Positions 5,720-14,783 of a DNA stretch of 15,800 nt are shown piece by piece (the first letter of the stretch is position 1; every line of letters starts with the position of its first letter). The position numbers were made by a program, and so were the translations under genes. The stretch lies in contig DUQY01000249.1 of the NCBI GenBank assembly GCA_012837565.1, positions 1 to 15,800 of the forward strand, in the 5' to 3' direction. This DNA is from Bacteroidales bacterium. GTDB taxonomy: Bacteria; Bacteroidota; Bacteroidia; Bacteroidales; P3. Below the pieces are notes generated by a model. That model was not told where the DNA came from. It saw only the letters and a list, made by a program, of their open reading frames with translations, and made no database searches.

Positions 5720-7380
5720 TCTTCTTCAATATCCCAATTCTTTCTAATAGTAATTGTTTTATTGAAATAAATTATCTCTTCAGGTAAGGTTCTGTTATGA
5801 TAATCACCATGATCCCATTTCTTATTATGGTTTTTGTCGATAATCATTCTTAGCTTATAACTCCCTTCCTTAAGGTATTTGAATACGTTTTTCTCTTCAC
5901 TTTCTAAATACTTTGTCTTTATTTCTTTTCCTAAGGGATCTTCAAGAATTAAAATATAACTTGAATTTCGAGAGCTAGTATCCTTTATTGTGATAAAGAA
6001 ATTTCCATAATCCGATTCATTATCAATAATAAGGTTAAAAATTAACGAATCATTGACTTGACCTAATCTGTTTTTAATTTGTCCTTGCGGAATTCTTATC
6101 TTCTGACTAGAACCTTGCTCCAATACTTCTACTATTTCTAAGAAAAGAGGTGAAGAAGCTGATGGCTTGAAGTGAATTGTGCTTGTATCTTTTGGTGTAA
6201 TCCTATATGCTTCTATTATTTGAGTTGTGTCTTCGATTGGGAAAGGCATCTCAATTAAGAATTTTGAAAAGAAAGCCTGGCTTTGACTAGGTGATATAAA
6301 AGTAAACGTATCCTTTGTTTTTTCTTTACCTCTTTTAGTGTAATGTTGCTCTACGTCTTCCTTTAATCCAATATCTTTAATGACCATTTTGATGGAGTCG
6401 AAAGGCTGATTTAAACTCCAAACATCAACAGTATCTTTATTAATGCTGTATTTCACTAATAGGTTCTTATCTTCTTTACCTGTGAAGTTTGGATAAGTGA
6501 AGTTTAATTGAAGACTATCGGTTGTGGGGTTAGAAAAACTAAATTGAAGCCTATATTTGGACAGAATTGTTATAGAATTAAGATTTATAAGAGTATCTTT
6601 TGTCTCGTAGAAATACAATGTATTATTGGACTTTACTGGAAGCTTAGTCAAAGTGTCTATTCCATAAATTGTCGACTCAACCCTTTCATTGCTAAAAGCT
6701 ATCCCCTCAGTGCTTAAATCATATAATAGGTTTTGATTTTTATCTTCTAACGCAAATATCTGATAGTTTCCAGTTGCTATATTGCGAAATATATAATTCC
6801 CACTACTGTCTGTTCTTGTTAAGTAGTTTGGCTTTTCAAATTTTGCAACAGAATCATTGTCTGACTTATATAGCATTACATATTTATTTGCAACAGGCTT
6901 ATAAGTATATGCATCTATTACTTTCCCTTTATATTCATTTGTGTCGATAAAGGGTCCTGTTGAAAAGCTATAAGAAAAGTTATTAAGTTTATTTCCCTCT
7001 GTATAATCAACTATTGAATTCCCAAAATCGAATATATATGTTGTATTGTCAAATAGAGTATCTGTCCAAGTCACACGAAGCGTTTTGAGATGAGCTTTGA
7101 TTGTAGGCTTATCTTTTAATGGAGGAGATATTATTAACTCTTCCGAAGTATTTGCCAATACAATATGCTCATCGAACTTAATTTCAAATTCATTTCCTTT
7201 AAAATAAGTAGAGTTAGGATTTGGCTTTGCTTCCTTCAGCTTAGGAGGAGTTTTATCATAAGCACCACCTGATGGACTACCTATTTTAGCACAGGAAATT
7301 AGAGTCTGAGTAATTATAATTAAAAGAATAATTACAGAAACTCTTATAAAACAAACTTGCTTAATGTGATTTAGTTTCAT
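5707..7380 (-). CDS. Ig-like domain (Big_5-type) lipoprotein
   Basis: 557 residues. A basic N-terminus, a hydrophobic segment (about 12-26) and a lipobox LISC with Cys30 mark a lipoprotein; the mature start AKIGSPSGG followed by a TPP motif is characteristic of this conserved Bacteroidota family. About residues 42-137 form an SbsA/Big_5-like Ig domain (IKFDEHIVLANTSEELIISP onward, ending in FSYSFSTGP), and about 143-250 resemble a carboxypeptidase-regulatory-like fold (KGKVIDAYTYKPVANKYVML). The C-terminus has a typical NHNKKWDHGDY...IRKNWDIEEEW ending. No acidic surface-export signal follows the Cys, so I cannot say which membrane leaflet it occupies. Function unknown; it follows rlmB by 22 nt and is probably co-transcribed. 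Confidence 0.85.
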   Translation of the reverse strand: MKLNHIKQVCFIRVSVIILLIIITQTLISCAKIGSPSGGAYDKTPPKLKEAKPNPNSTYFKGNEFEIKFDEHIVLANTSEELIISPPLKDKPTIKAHLKTLRVTWTDTLFDNTTYIFDFGNSIVDYTEGNKLNNFSYSFSTGPFIDTNEYKGKVIDAYTYKPVANKYVMLYKSDNDSVAKFEKPNYLTRTDSSGNYIFRNIATGNYQIFALEDKNQNLLYDLSTEGIAFSNERVESTIYGIDTLTKLPVKSNNTLYFYETKDTLINLNSITILSKYRLQFSFSNPTTDSLQLNFTYPNFTGKEDKNLLVKYSINKDTVDVWSLNQPFDSIKMVIKDIGLKEDVEQHYTKRGKEKTKDTFTFISPSQSQAFFSKFLIEMPFPIEDTTQIIEAYRITPKDTSTIHFKPSASSPLFLEIVEVLEQGSSQKIRIPQGQIKNRLGQVNDSLIFNLIIDNESDYGNFFITIKDTSSRNSSYILILEDPLGKEIKTKYLESEEKNVFKYLKEGSYKLRMIIDKNHNKKWDHGDYHNRTLPEEIIYFNKTITIRKNWDIEEEWLF

Positions 7381-7402
7381 AGAAAAACAACTTTATTGTA
7401 TC

Positions 7403-8137
7403 TTATGCCCTTTGTTTAACCACCTCATACATTAACACTCCTGCAGCAACAGAAACGTTTAAAGACTCTATGCTCCCTTTCATTGGAATTTTTATGTTCC
7501 CGTCACAAAGCTTTATTATTTCTGGAGAAACACCTGTATCTTCTGCACCCATAACAATCATAACGCTTTCTGTTAGATCTATGTCGGTATAAAGCTCTGC
7601 TCCTTTTTCTGTTGATGCATAAACCTTTATTCCCAATTCTTTTGCAATATTAATTGTTGTTTTAAGGTTTGCTTCCCTACAAATTGGAACAGTAAGTAAT
7701 GCACCAGCAGATGTTTTAATTGCATCTTCGTTAATTTGAGCAGAGCCATGTTGAGGAATAACAATTGCGTTTACCCCTGAACATTCTGCACTTCTTGAAA
7801 TTGCTCCTAAGTTTCTTACGTCAGTAACCCTATCGAGCATAAAAACAAATATCTTTTCTCCTAGTTCAAGTAAGTCTGTTACTACTTTCTCAAATTCAAA
7901 ATACTTAATCATTGGCATAAGAGCAACCACTCCTTGATGGTTATTTCTTGTCAGCCTATCAAGTTTTTCAACTGGAACATATTGTATTATAATATTTTTA
8001 CCTCTTAAAGCATCTTTCAGCTCTTCCAGCAAACCTCCTCTTAATGATGATTGTATAAAAACCTTCTCTATATCAATGTCGTTTCTTAATGCCTCAATAA
8101 CTGGTCTTATTCCGTAAAGTAATTGCGATTCTTTCAT
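7403..8137 (-). CDS. rlmB: 23S rRNA 2'-O-ribose methyltransferase of the RlmB/TrmH (SpoU) family
   Basis: 244 residues, the usual RlmB length, with an N-terminal substrate-binding domain (about 1-75, LLYGIRPVIEAL at the start) and a C-terminal SPOUT knot. The three SpoU motifs are intact: motif 1 DRVTDVRNLGAISR at 102-115 (Asn109, Arg115), motif 2 IVMGAEDTGVSPE around 195-207 (Glu200), and motif 3 IPMKGSIESLNVSVAAG at 218-234 (Ser226, Asn228). E. coli RlmB methylates G2251 in the peptidyl-transferase P loop; the same target is likely but other TrmH-family enzymes look similar. It sits between the LolD gene (57 nt) and the lipoprotein gene. Confidence 0.88.
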   Translation of the reverse strand: MKESQLLYGIRPVIEALRNDIDIEKVFIQSSLRGGLLEELKDALRGKNIIIQYVPVEKLDRLTRNNHQGVVALMPMIKYFEFEKVVTDLLELGEKIFVFMLDRVTDVRNLGAISRSAECSGVNAIVIPQHGSAQINEDAIKTSAGALLTVPICREANLKTTINIAKELGIKVYASTEKGAELYTDIDLTESVMIVMGAEDTGVSPEIIKLCDGNIKIPMKGSIESLNVSVAAGVLMYEVVKQRA

Positions 8138-8194
8138 GTTTTGTATTTTATTATGTCTCTGTTTTAAAATGGTTTATTTATATTATATGTTGTG

Positions 8195-8848
8195 TTAGCT
8201 TAGAATTAATCCGTCTTTTATTAATAATTCCCTATCGCTCATTCTTGCTAATTCTTCATTATGAGTTACTATTAGAAAGGTTTTCTTGTATATATCTCTT
8301 AGTTTAAAAAACAAATTATGTAGCTCTTTTGCATTTTGGCTATCAAGATTTCCTGAAGGCTCGTCGGCTAAGATGATTGAAGGGTCATTAATTAATGCCC
8401 TTGCAACGGCTACTCTTTGCTGTTCTCCTCCTGAAAGCTCCGATGGTTTATGTTTCATCCTATCTCTTAATTGTAATATATCAAAAAACTTTTCAGCTTC
8501 TATCATAGCTTCTTTTTTCGTTTTCCCTGCAATAAAAGCTGGTATACATACATTTTCAATTGCAGAAAACTCTGCTAAAAGATTATGAAACTGATATACA
8601 AAGCCAATTTCTTTATTTCTAAATGCAGCTAATTGTTTATCGCTAAGACTACAAACATCAACTCCTTTAATAAAAACCTCGCCACTATTAGGCTTGTCAA
8701 GAGTACCTATTATATGTAGTAGGGTCGACTTCCCTGCTCCAGAGGCTCCAACAATTGAAACTATCTCAGAGGCTCCAACCTCCATATTAATTCCTTTTAG
8801 AATTTCTAAGCTTTGGTAGGATTTAAAGATGTTCTTGACTTGAATCAT
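8195..8848 (-). CDS. lolD: LolD-type ABC transporter ATP-binding protein
   Basis: 217 residues with every ATPase motif in place: Walker A GASGAGKST at 34-42, Q-loop Gln86, signature LSGGEQQR at 138-145, Walker B ILADEPSGNLD at 159-169, and H-loop His196. The MacB/LolD subfamily is indicated by FVYQFHNLLAEFSAIENV. In the Lol system the ATPase drives release of lipoproteins from the inner membrane to LolA, together with LolC/E membrane partners that are absent here; a macrolide-exporter-like partner is also possible. The ATG follows the patatin stop codon by one base, so translation is probably coupled. Confidence 0.85.
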   Translation of the reverse strand: MIQVKNIFKSYQSLEILKGINMEVGASEIVSIVGASGAGKSTLLHIIGTLDKPNSGEVFIKGVDVCSLSDKQLAAFRNKEIGFVYQFHNLLAEFSAIENVCIPAFIAGKTKKEAMIEAEKFFDILQLRDRMKHKPSELSGGEQQRVAVARALINDPSIILADEPSGNLDSQNAKELHNLFFKLRDIYKKTFLIVTHNEELARMSDRELLIKDGLILS

Positions 8849-8849
8849 A

Positions 8850-11171
8850 TTATCTATCTATATTTTTTTTGTTAAACATTATATAACCGTAGTTAACGGA
8901 AATAGTGAAAGGATTATTAGCTTTTGAATCATCTCTTTGATGATAACCTGCAGTTATACTTAATGGGCCTAAGAGTGTTTCAAAAACTAATGCAGAACTA
9001 AATATTAGATACACCTTTCCAAAAAAGTCTTTATGATAGCTTGGCAAATTGTTTTCAATAGTAATTATTTGTGATACTGGCGCGTAAATATTAGCATTCA
9101 ATTTAAATGACGCATCAATCCTATAAAAATTAAATTTAAATATATTCTCAATTCCTGCTGCTAAATATTGGTTTGCTCTATATTCAGGCATAAACTGAGT
9201 AAAGGTTTCTAAGGTCGGTGAGTAAAACCCTGCATTCAATAGTGAAGAGTTGTAGTTTGAGAAAAGATTTTGAAAAGAATAGAATATATCTGCATTCCAT
9301 CCAATAGTCATGTATTTATGTATATCTATATATACTTTATTCCTTAAGGCAAACTGCAACCAACTATGATTTTTTGTCTTAGGGACTGAAGATGAAAAAG
9401 TGTTGCCAGGAGAAAATTCTTCTACCCCATTAATTAATTGTATTTGCATTTTAGAATAAACTCCAGAGGTTGGTGATTGAGATTTGTTTAGAGTTGAAAA
9501 CGTTCTAGTTAACCCAGTTGCTATGTGGGAGAAAGTAGTTCTATCGGAAGTATCGTAAATAGTAGAGTACTTAACATTAAAATAATTATTTTTAACCAAA
9601 CCATATCCAATATTAAACTCTAATTTATCTTTTACCCCTAAAGGTATTCCTGTGAAAATTTGAATATTATTCTCTCTCTGAACAATGTAATTAAGTGGTG
9701 AAAAATCGAAGAAGTTAGTTTTTAAATTATAATAACTCCATTTGTTAGCATTAAACTCTATTCTTGTATAGAAAGGTAAACGGGTTGGATGGACTATCTT
9801 AACCCCTGCCATAAAAGAAGTATAATACCTTCCTAAATAAACATTAGACTTGAAAAGCCAAGCACTACCCTTAATCATATTATACTCTGCACCAAGATAT
9901 AGATGTGAAATTGGATTTGAAGAAAGACATCCCCCAATCTCTGTTCTAAGGTTTTCTTGAGTTTTTACATTTACGTTTAAGACATAGGAATTGGAAAAGT
10001 TGTTATAATAAATATATGGGTTAATAGTTTTTATGTTATTGTCGAAACACAGAGCAAAATAGTTCTGTTTCAACCTCTCTGAAAAAATAGAATCACTTAC
10101 ATTTATCATTAAAGCATTTTCAAAATACTTCTTCTGTGACAAAGTAACACCCTCAATAATAGCATTCTTTATCTCTAATGGAGGCTTCCTGTCATTAAAT
10201 ACTTTTCTTTTAAGTGAAATTTCATCCTGAGATATTGAATCCACTAGAAAATCTCTTATTTTAGATATTTTCTCCAATGCAGATTTATAACCAATCTTAT
10301 AGGTTTCTTGCATTCTGTCAAATTGAAGTATTCCAAAATCACTTAAATCTGGCTCAATCAAAACTCCATTTCCACAAACAACATCATAATCAGTTTCTTT
10401 TGAAAAGATGTTTTGAATATAAGAGACAACATCTCCTTCATTAGGTGGAGGGTAATTAGCCGCAATTTTAACTCCAATAATTATATCTGGATTGTAGATA
10501 TCATGCATTTCCTTTGCAGGGAAGTTATTATACATTCCCCCATCAAACATAATTTTACCATCAATAGTGATTGGTGCAAAAAACAGAGGGAAAGTCATAG
10601 ATGCTCTAACGGCTTGACCTAAATTACCTTTTCGCCTAATACTTGCCCTATTATCTGTTATGTCAGAAGTGATGCATAGGAATGGAACAAATAAACTGTC
10701 AAAATTATTTTTTGAAATAGCAGAAGCTCCAGCAAATATCTCCATAAAAGCATAATCCATTTGAATTGGATTAACAACTGAACTAGGTAATTGGAAACGA
10801 AATTTATTTTTTGTGTCGAAAGAAAACGAAATCAAAGAAGGACTATCATCTTTTTCCTTATAGAAAAATGCAGCACTCATATCAACCCTTCCCGACAACC
10901 AAAGTTGAAAATCCTCTGAAAGGAATAAATTCATCATTTGCTCAACGGTGTATCCAGAAGCATAAAGTGCACCAACAATAGCTCCAACAGATGTTCCAGA
11001 TATGTAATCTATTGGAATATTATTGTCTTCCAAAGCCTTAATTGCACCAACATGAGCTAGCCCCCTTGCACCTCCTCCACTCAATACCAAACCAACCTTT
11101 TGAACTCTTTGAGCAAAAGATGCGGTTGATAGTAGAATAAATAAAAATGCAAGAAGGCTGATTTTTCTCAT
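8850..11171 (-). CDS. Patatin-like phospholipase with outer-membrane barrel (PlpD-like, type Vd)
   Basis: 773 residues in three parts. After a signal peptide (cleavage near Ala20) comes a patatin lipase domain: oxyanion loop GGGARG at 32-37, nucleophile Ser61 in GTSVG, and catalytic Asp210 in FDGGMYNNFP. About residues 330-405 look like a POTRA-type linker (IKNAIIEGVTLSQKKYFENA), and about 405-773 alternate aromatic and polar residues as in an Omp85/D15-like beta barrel. This order is that of type Vd secreted lipases, which hydrolyse phospholipids at the cell surface or after release. It starts 8 nt after the PLP-enzyme gene and is followed after one base by lolD. Confidence 0.9.
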   Translation of the reverse strand: MRKISLLAFLFILLSTASFAQRVQKVGLVLSGGGARGLAHVGAIKALEDNNIPIDYISGTSVGAIVGALYASGYTVEQMMNLFLSEDFQLWLSGRVDMSAAFFYKEKDDSPSLISFSFDTKNKFRFQLPSSVVNPIQMDYAFMEIFAGASAISKNNFDSLFVPFLCITSDITDNRASIRRKGNLGQAVRASMTFPLFFAPITIDGKIMFDGGMYNNFPAKEMHDIYNPDIIIGVKIAANYPPPNEGDVVSYIQNIFSKETDYDVVCGNGVLIEPDLSDFGILQFDRMQETYKIGYKSALEKISKIRDFLVDSISQDEISLKRKVFNDRKPPLEIKNAIIEGVTLSQKKYFENALMINVSDSIFSERLKQNYFALCFDNNIKTINPYIYYNNFSNSYVLNVNVKTQENLRTEIGGCLSSNPISHLYLGAEYNMIKGSAWLFKSNVYLGRYYTSFMAGVKIVHPTRLPFYTRIEFNANKWSYYNLKTNFFDFSPLNYIVQRENNIQIFTGIPLGVKDKLEFNIGYGLVKNNYFNVKYSTIYDTSDRTTFSHIATGLTRTFSTLNKSQSPTSGVYSKMQIQLINGVEEFSPGNTFSSSVPKTKNHSWLQFALRNKVYIDIHKYMTIGWNADIFYSFQNLFSNYNSSLLNAGFYSPTLETFTQFMPEYRANQYLAAGIENIFKFNFYRIDASFKLNANIYAPVSQIITIENNLPSYHKDFFGKVYLIFSSALVFETLLGPLSITAGYHQRDDSKANNPFTISVNYGYIMFNKKNIDR

Positions 11172-11179
11172 ATTAAATT

Positions 11180-12364
11180 TTAGATTTTGTCTAAAGCCTT
11201 ATTTAAATCTCTAATAATATCATCAACATTCTCTATTCCTATTGAAAGGCGAACTAGTCCTTCACCAATTCCTGCATTATCACGAGCTTCTTTTGTCATT
11301 TTTGAGTGTGTCATTGAAGCAGGGTGTTGAATAAGAGACTCAATACCACCTAAAGAAACAGCTAAGATAAGCATCTCAACATTGTTCATAAGAGTTCTAC
11401 CTGCGTCAAGTCCTCCTTTTACTCCAAAACTAATCATAGTTCCTGGTCCTCTCATTTGTTTTCTAACCAAATCCTTTTGAGCAAATGATTTTAGTCCTGG
11501 ATATTTTATCCATTCAATTTTTGGATGATTTTCAAGGAATTCAGCAACTTTCATTGCATTTTCTTGAGCTCTATCTACTCTAATTCCAAGAGTTTTAAGT
11601 CCACGAATAACCAAATAAGCTTGGTGAGGATCCATATTACAGCCCATATTCACCATCATTGTTCTTAGTTTATCGTAGATTTGTTTGTCTTTTCCAATAA
11701 TTACACCACCAACAATATCAGCGTGTCCATTAATAAATTTAGTTATTGAATGAAGAACAGCATCAGCTCCTAAATCAATAGGGTTTTGAAGATAAGGTGA
11801 GCAAAAAGTATTGTCTACAACTAAAACAGCACCTATTGAATGAGCTATTTCAGCACAAGCCTTGATATCAGTTATATCCATTGTAGGATTAGCTGGTGTT
11901 TCAATATATATTAACTTAGTATTAGGACGAATTTCTTTTTTAATGTTTTCTATATCAGCAGTATTAACATACGATGACTGAACTCCAAAACGTGAAAAAT
12001 GTTGTTCCATAAGCACTCTTGAAGGCCCATAAACAGCAGCAGAACTAATCATATGGTCACCTGCATTAAGCAAGGCCATATAAACCGTTGACACGGCAGC
12101 CATACCTGAAGAAACAGCAACAGCATCATAACCATGTTCCAAAACAGCAATCTGACGTTCCAGAGCTTTAATTGTTGGGTTACCTATCCTGGTGTAGATA
12201 TAACCATCTTTTGTTCCTGCAAAACATTCAGCCCCATCTTCTGCACTTTCGAAAGAAAAAGTAGAGGTTTGGTAAATAGGCACTGTAGCACTTCCATATT
12301 CGTCATGGTGACCGCTATAATGAACTAACTGTGAATTGAAACCGTAATCTTTTGGATCCTTCAT
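11180..12364 (-). CDS. PLP-dependent Cys/Met metabolism enzyme (methionine gamma-lyase/cystathionine gamma-synthase family)
   Basis: 394 residues, normal for the family. The PLP lysine is Lys209 in SITKFINGHADIVGG; Asp184, Ser206 and Thr208 contact the cofactor, and YTRIGNPT (57-64) supplies the phosphate-binding Tyr/Arg of the neighbouring subunit. SSGMAAV at 85-91 is the glycine-rich cofactor loop. The family covers methionine gamma-lyase, cystathionine gamma-synthase, gamma- and beta-lyases and O-acetylhomoserine sulfhydrylase. After Tyr112-Gly113 there is Pro114 where classical methionine gamma-lyases have Cys, so I do not assign one reaction. It has its own leftward promoter and heads the run of minus-strand genes. 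Confidence 0.88.
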   Translation of the reverse strand: MKDPKDYGFNSQLVHYSGHHDEYGSATVPIYQTSTFSFESAEDGAECFAGTKDGYIYTRIGNPTIKALERQIAVLEHGYDAVAVSSGMAAVSTVYMALLNAGDHMISSAAVYGPSRVLMEQHFSRFGVQSSYVNTADIENIKKEIRPNTKLIYIETPANPTMDITDIKACAEIAHSIGAVLVVDNTFCSPYLQNPIDLGADAVLHSITKFINGHADIVGGVIIGKDKQIYDKLRTMMVNMGCNMDPHQAYLVIRGLKTLGIRVDRAQENAMKVAEFLENHPKIEWIKYPGLKSFAQKDLVRKQMRGPGTMISFGVKGGLDAGRTLMNNVEMLILAVSLGGIESLIQHPASMTHSKMTKEARDNAGIGEGLVRLSIGIENVDDIIRDLNKALDKI

Positions 12365-12394
12365 ATAATTTTGTATTTTAAGTTGAGTAATCTA

Positions 12395-12402
12395 CAAAAG
12401 TA
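12395..12402 (-). promoter_or_regulatory. -7 promoter box of the PLP-enzyme gene
   Basis: TACTTTTG (12402 to 12395) is identical to the -7 box of the DUF2975 operon and leaves a leader of about 26 nt before the ATG at 12364. The nearest TTTG (12422 to 12419) is only 16 nt upstream, shorter than usual. It is divergent to the mutase promoter, with about 60 nt between the boxes. Confidence 0.55.
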
Positions 12403-12440
12403 CAATAATTTCTTAAAACAAAGAAAAAAAGCCCTTTTTG

Positions 12441-12471
12441 TTGTTTAATTCAGTATTAAGCTATAATTTTG
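12441..12471 (+). promoter_or_regulatory. Promoter of the methylmalonyl-CoA mutase gene
   Basis: TTG (12441-12443), 20-nt spacer, TAATTTTG (12464-12471) matching TAnnTTTG. The expected start near 12475 gives a leader of about 35 nt with no obvious hairpin, too short for a cobalamin riboswitch. Confidence 0.6.
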
Positions 12472-12509
12472 CACACTATTAATTAGTTGTAATTTAAATA
12501 CGAATATAA

Positions 12510-14660
12510 ATGAGACCTAACTTTACAAACATTGACTTCGGAAATAATCAGACTGATAATTCTGAAGAATGGAAAAAATTAGAACATAGAGAAAAAGATT
12601 GGGTAACACCAGAACAAATACCCGTTAAGTCAATCTACAACCCACAAGACTTGCAAGGGATGGAACACCTTAACTATGCAGCAGGTGTAGCTCCTTTCCT
12701 TCGTGGACCATATTCAACAATGTATGTTATGAGACCTTGGACAATACGTCAGTATGCAGGTTTCTCAACAGCAGAAGAATCAAACGCTTTTTACAGAAGA
12801 AATATAGCAGCAGGACAAAAGGGACTATCAGTTGCTTTTGACCTTGCAACACATAGAGGATATGACTCAGACCACGAAAGAGTTGTTGGAGACGTTGGTA
12901 AGGCAGGAGTTGCAGTGGATTCAATCCTAGATATGAAAATCCTTTTCGACCAAATTCCATTAGAAAAGATGTCTGTTTCGATGACAATGAACGGTGCAGT
13001 ACTTCCTATCTTAGCCTTCTACATTGTAGCTGCAGAAGAACAAGGAGCATCTATGGATCAGTTAACAGGAACAATCCAAAACGATATCCTAAAAGAGTTT
13101 ATGGTTAGAAATACTTACATCTACCCACCAAAACCTTCAATGAAAATTATTGCAGATATCTTTGAATTCACTTCAAAGAATATGCCTAAGTTCAATTCTA
13201 TATCAATTTCAGGTTACCATATGCAAGAAGCAGGTGCAACATGTGATATTGAAATGGCATATACCCTTGCTGACGGACTAGAATACATTCGTGCAGGCAT
13301 AAATGCAGGAATGGATGTTGATAAATTCGCACCAAGACTTTCTTTCTTCTGGGCAATTGGAATGAACCATTTTATGGAAATTGCAAAGATGAGAGCAGCA
13401 AGAATGATCTGGGCTAAAATCATTAAACAATTTAACCCTAAGAATCCAAAATCACTTGCACTTAGAACCCACTCACAAACCTCAGGCTGGTCACTAACCG
13501 AACAAGACCCATTCAATAACGTAGCAAGAACATGTATTGAAGCAACAGCAGCAGTCTTAGGACACACACAATCACTACACACAAACGCACTTGACGAAGC
13601 AATTGCACTTCCAACAGACTTCTCAGCACGTATTGCAAGAAACACTCAAATATATCTTCAAGAAGAAACAAGCATCTGTAAATCTGTTGACCCATGGGCA
13701 GGATCATATTATGTTGAAAGCCTAACACACGATATAGCACATAGAGCTTGGAAGCTAATTGAAGAGGTTGAAAGCCTTGGAGGCATGGCAGCAGCAATTG
13801 AAAGCGGAGTTCCTAAAATGAGAATTGAAGAAGCTTCAGCAAGAAAACAAGCAAGAATTGACTCTAACCGTGATACCATATTAGGTATTAACAAATATAG
13901 ACTAGAAAAAGAAGACCCTATTGAAACTCTTGAAGTTGATAACTCAGTAGTAAGAGAAGCACAACTAAAACGCCTTGCAGAACTAAAAGCAAACAGAAAC
14001 GAAGAAGAATGCCAAGCTTCACTTGCAAAACTTTCAGAAGTTGCAGGTTCAGGCAAAGGAAACCTTTTGGAACATGCTATTGATTGTGCAAGAAAACGTG
14101 CATCACTTGGAGAAATATCTTCAGCATTAGAAGTACATTACGGACGCTATAAAGCAAAAATTAATCTTATTTCAAACGTGTATAGTTCAGAAACAAAAGA
14201 TAGTTCAAGCTTCAAGAAAGCAGCAGAACTAGCAGATAAATTTGCAGAAATGCAAGGACGCCGTCCTCGTATTATGGTAGCAAAAATGGGACAAGACGGA
14301 CATGACCGTGGAGCAAAGGTTGTAGCAACAGGCTATGCAGACATCGGTTTTGATGTTGATATGGGACCACTTTTCCAAACCCCAGCAGAGGCAGCAAAAC
14401 AAGCAGTTGAAAATGACGTTCACGTGCTTGGAGTAAGCTCACTTGCAGCAGGACACAAGACCTTAGTACCTCAAGTAATTGAAGAACTAAAAAAATTGGG
14501 AAGAGAAGATATTATGGTTGTAGTGGGCGGAGTAATTCCTCCACAAGACTATGATTACCTATACAAAGCAGGAGCAGCGGCAATCTTCGGACCAGGATCC
14601 ATTATTTCGGATTGTGCAAGCAAAATGTTAGAACTTATGATTGAAACTCATAAAAAATAA
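12510..14660 (+). CDS. mutB: Methylmalonyl-CoA mutase, large (catalytic) subunit
   Basis: 716 residues, the length of MutB/Sbm proteins. It interconverts (R)-methylmalonyl-CoA and succinyl-CoA using adenosylcobalamin, linking propionate and succinate metabolism. The substrate-binding TIM barrel spans about 30-560, with YSTMYVMRPWTIRQYAGFS (68-86), SMTMNGAVLPI, SGYHMQEAGA and RTHSQTSGWSLTEQDPFNN all intact. The C-terminal B12 domain (about 580-712) has the DxHxxG motif with cobalt ligand His598 (Asp596, Gly601), then GVSSLAAGH and VVVGGVIPPQD. In many Bacteroidota a small MutA subunit gene precedes it; here the upstream gene is divergent and no small subunit or MeaB chaperone is present, so the partner is elsewhere or the enzyme is a homodimer as for E. 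coli Sbm. It is a single-gene unit with its own promoter and terminator. Confidence 0.96.
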   Translation: MRPNFTNIDFGNNQTDNSEEWKKLEHREKDWVTPEQIPVKSIYNPQDLQGMEHLNYAAGVAPFLRGPYSTMYVMRPWTIRQYAGFSTAEESNAFYRRNIAAGQKGLSVAFDLATHRGYDSDHERVVGDVGKAGVAVDSILDMKILFDQIPLEKMSVSMTMNGAVLPILAFYIVAAEEQGASMDQLTGTIQNDILKEFMVRNTYIYPPKPSMKIIADIFEFTSKNMPKFNSISISGYHMQEAGATCDIEMAYTLADGLEYIRAGINAGMDVDKFAPRLSFFWAIGMNHFMEIAKMRAARMIWAKIIKQFNPKNPKSLALRTHSQTSGWSLTEQDPFNNVARTCIEATAAVLGHTQSLHTNALDEAIALPTDFSARIARNTQIYLQEETSICKSVDPWAGSYYVESLTHDIAHRAWKLIEEVESLGGMAAAIESGVPKMRIEEASARKQARIDSNRDTILGINKYRLEKEDPIETLEVDNSVVREAQLKRLAELKANRNEEECQASLAKLSEVAGSGKGNLLEHAIDCARKRASLGEISSALEVHYGRYKAKINLISNVYSSETKDSSSFKKAAELADKFAEMQGRRPRIMVAKMGQDGHDRGAKVVATGYADIGFDVDMGPLFQTPAEAAKQAVENDVHVLGVSSLAAGHKTLVPQVIEELKKLGREDIMVVVGGVIPPQDYDYLYKAGAAAIFGPGSIISDCASKMLELMIETHKK

Positions 14661-14694
14661 TAGGCTTACCCCTATATAAGAAATACCCTCCTAT

Positions 14695-14724
14695 GAGACG
14701 TGATTTATCACGTCTCTTTTTTTT
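14695..14724 (+). terminator. Rho-independent terminator of mutB
   Basis: GAGACGTGA (14695-14703) and TCACGTCTC (14708-14716) form a perfect 9-bp stem around TTTA, followed by eight T's (14717-14724). It lies 34 nt after the stop codon. Confidence 0.93.
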
Positions 14725-14783
14725 GAATAAAACATTAGATATTACAAACTCTAATCTAAGTATTAAAAAAAAACAAATTCCCA

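Noticed and set aside
12365..12509. Cobalamin or SAM riboswitch in the divergent region
   Set aside because: The expected leaders are about 26 and 35 nt, too short, and no B12-box or SAM-type core is visible.
13214..13645. 143-codon minus-strand open frame inside mutB
   Set aside because: It lies wholly antisense to a well-conserved mutase and has low-complexity Ala/Ser composition expected from reversed coding DNA.
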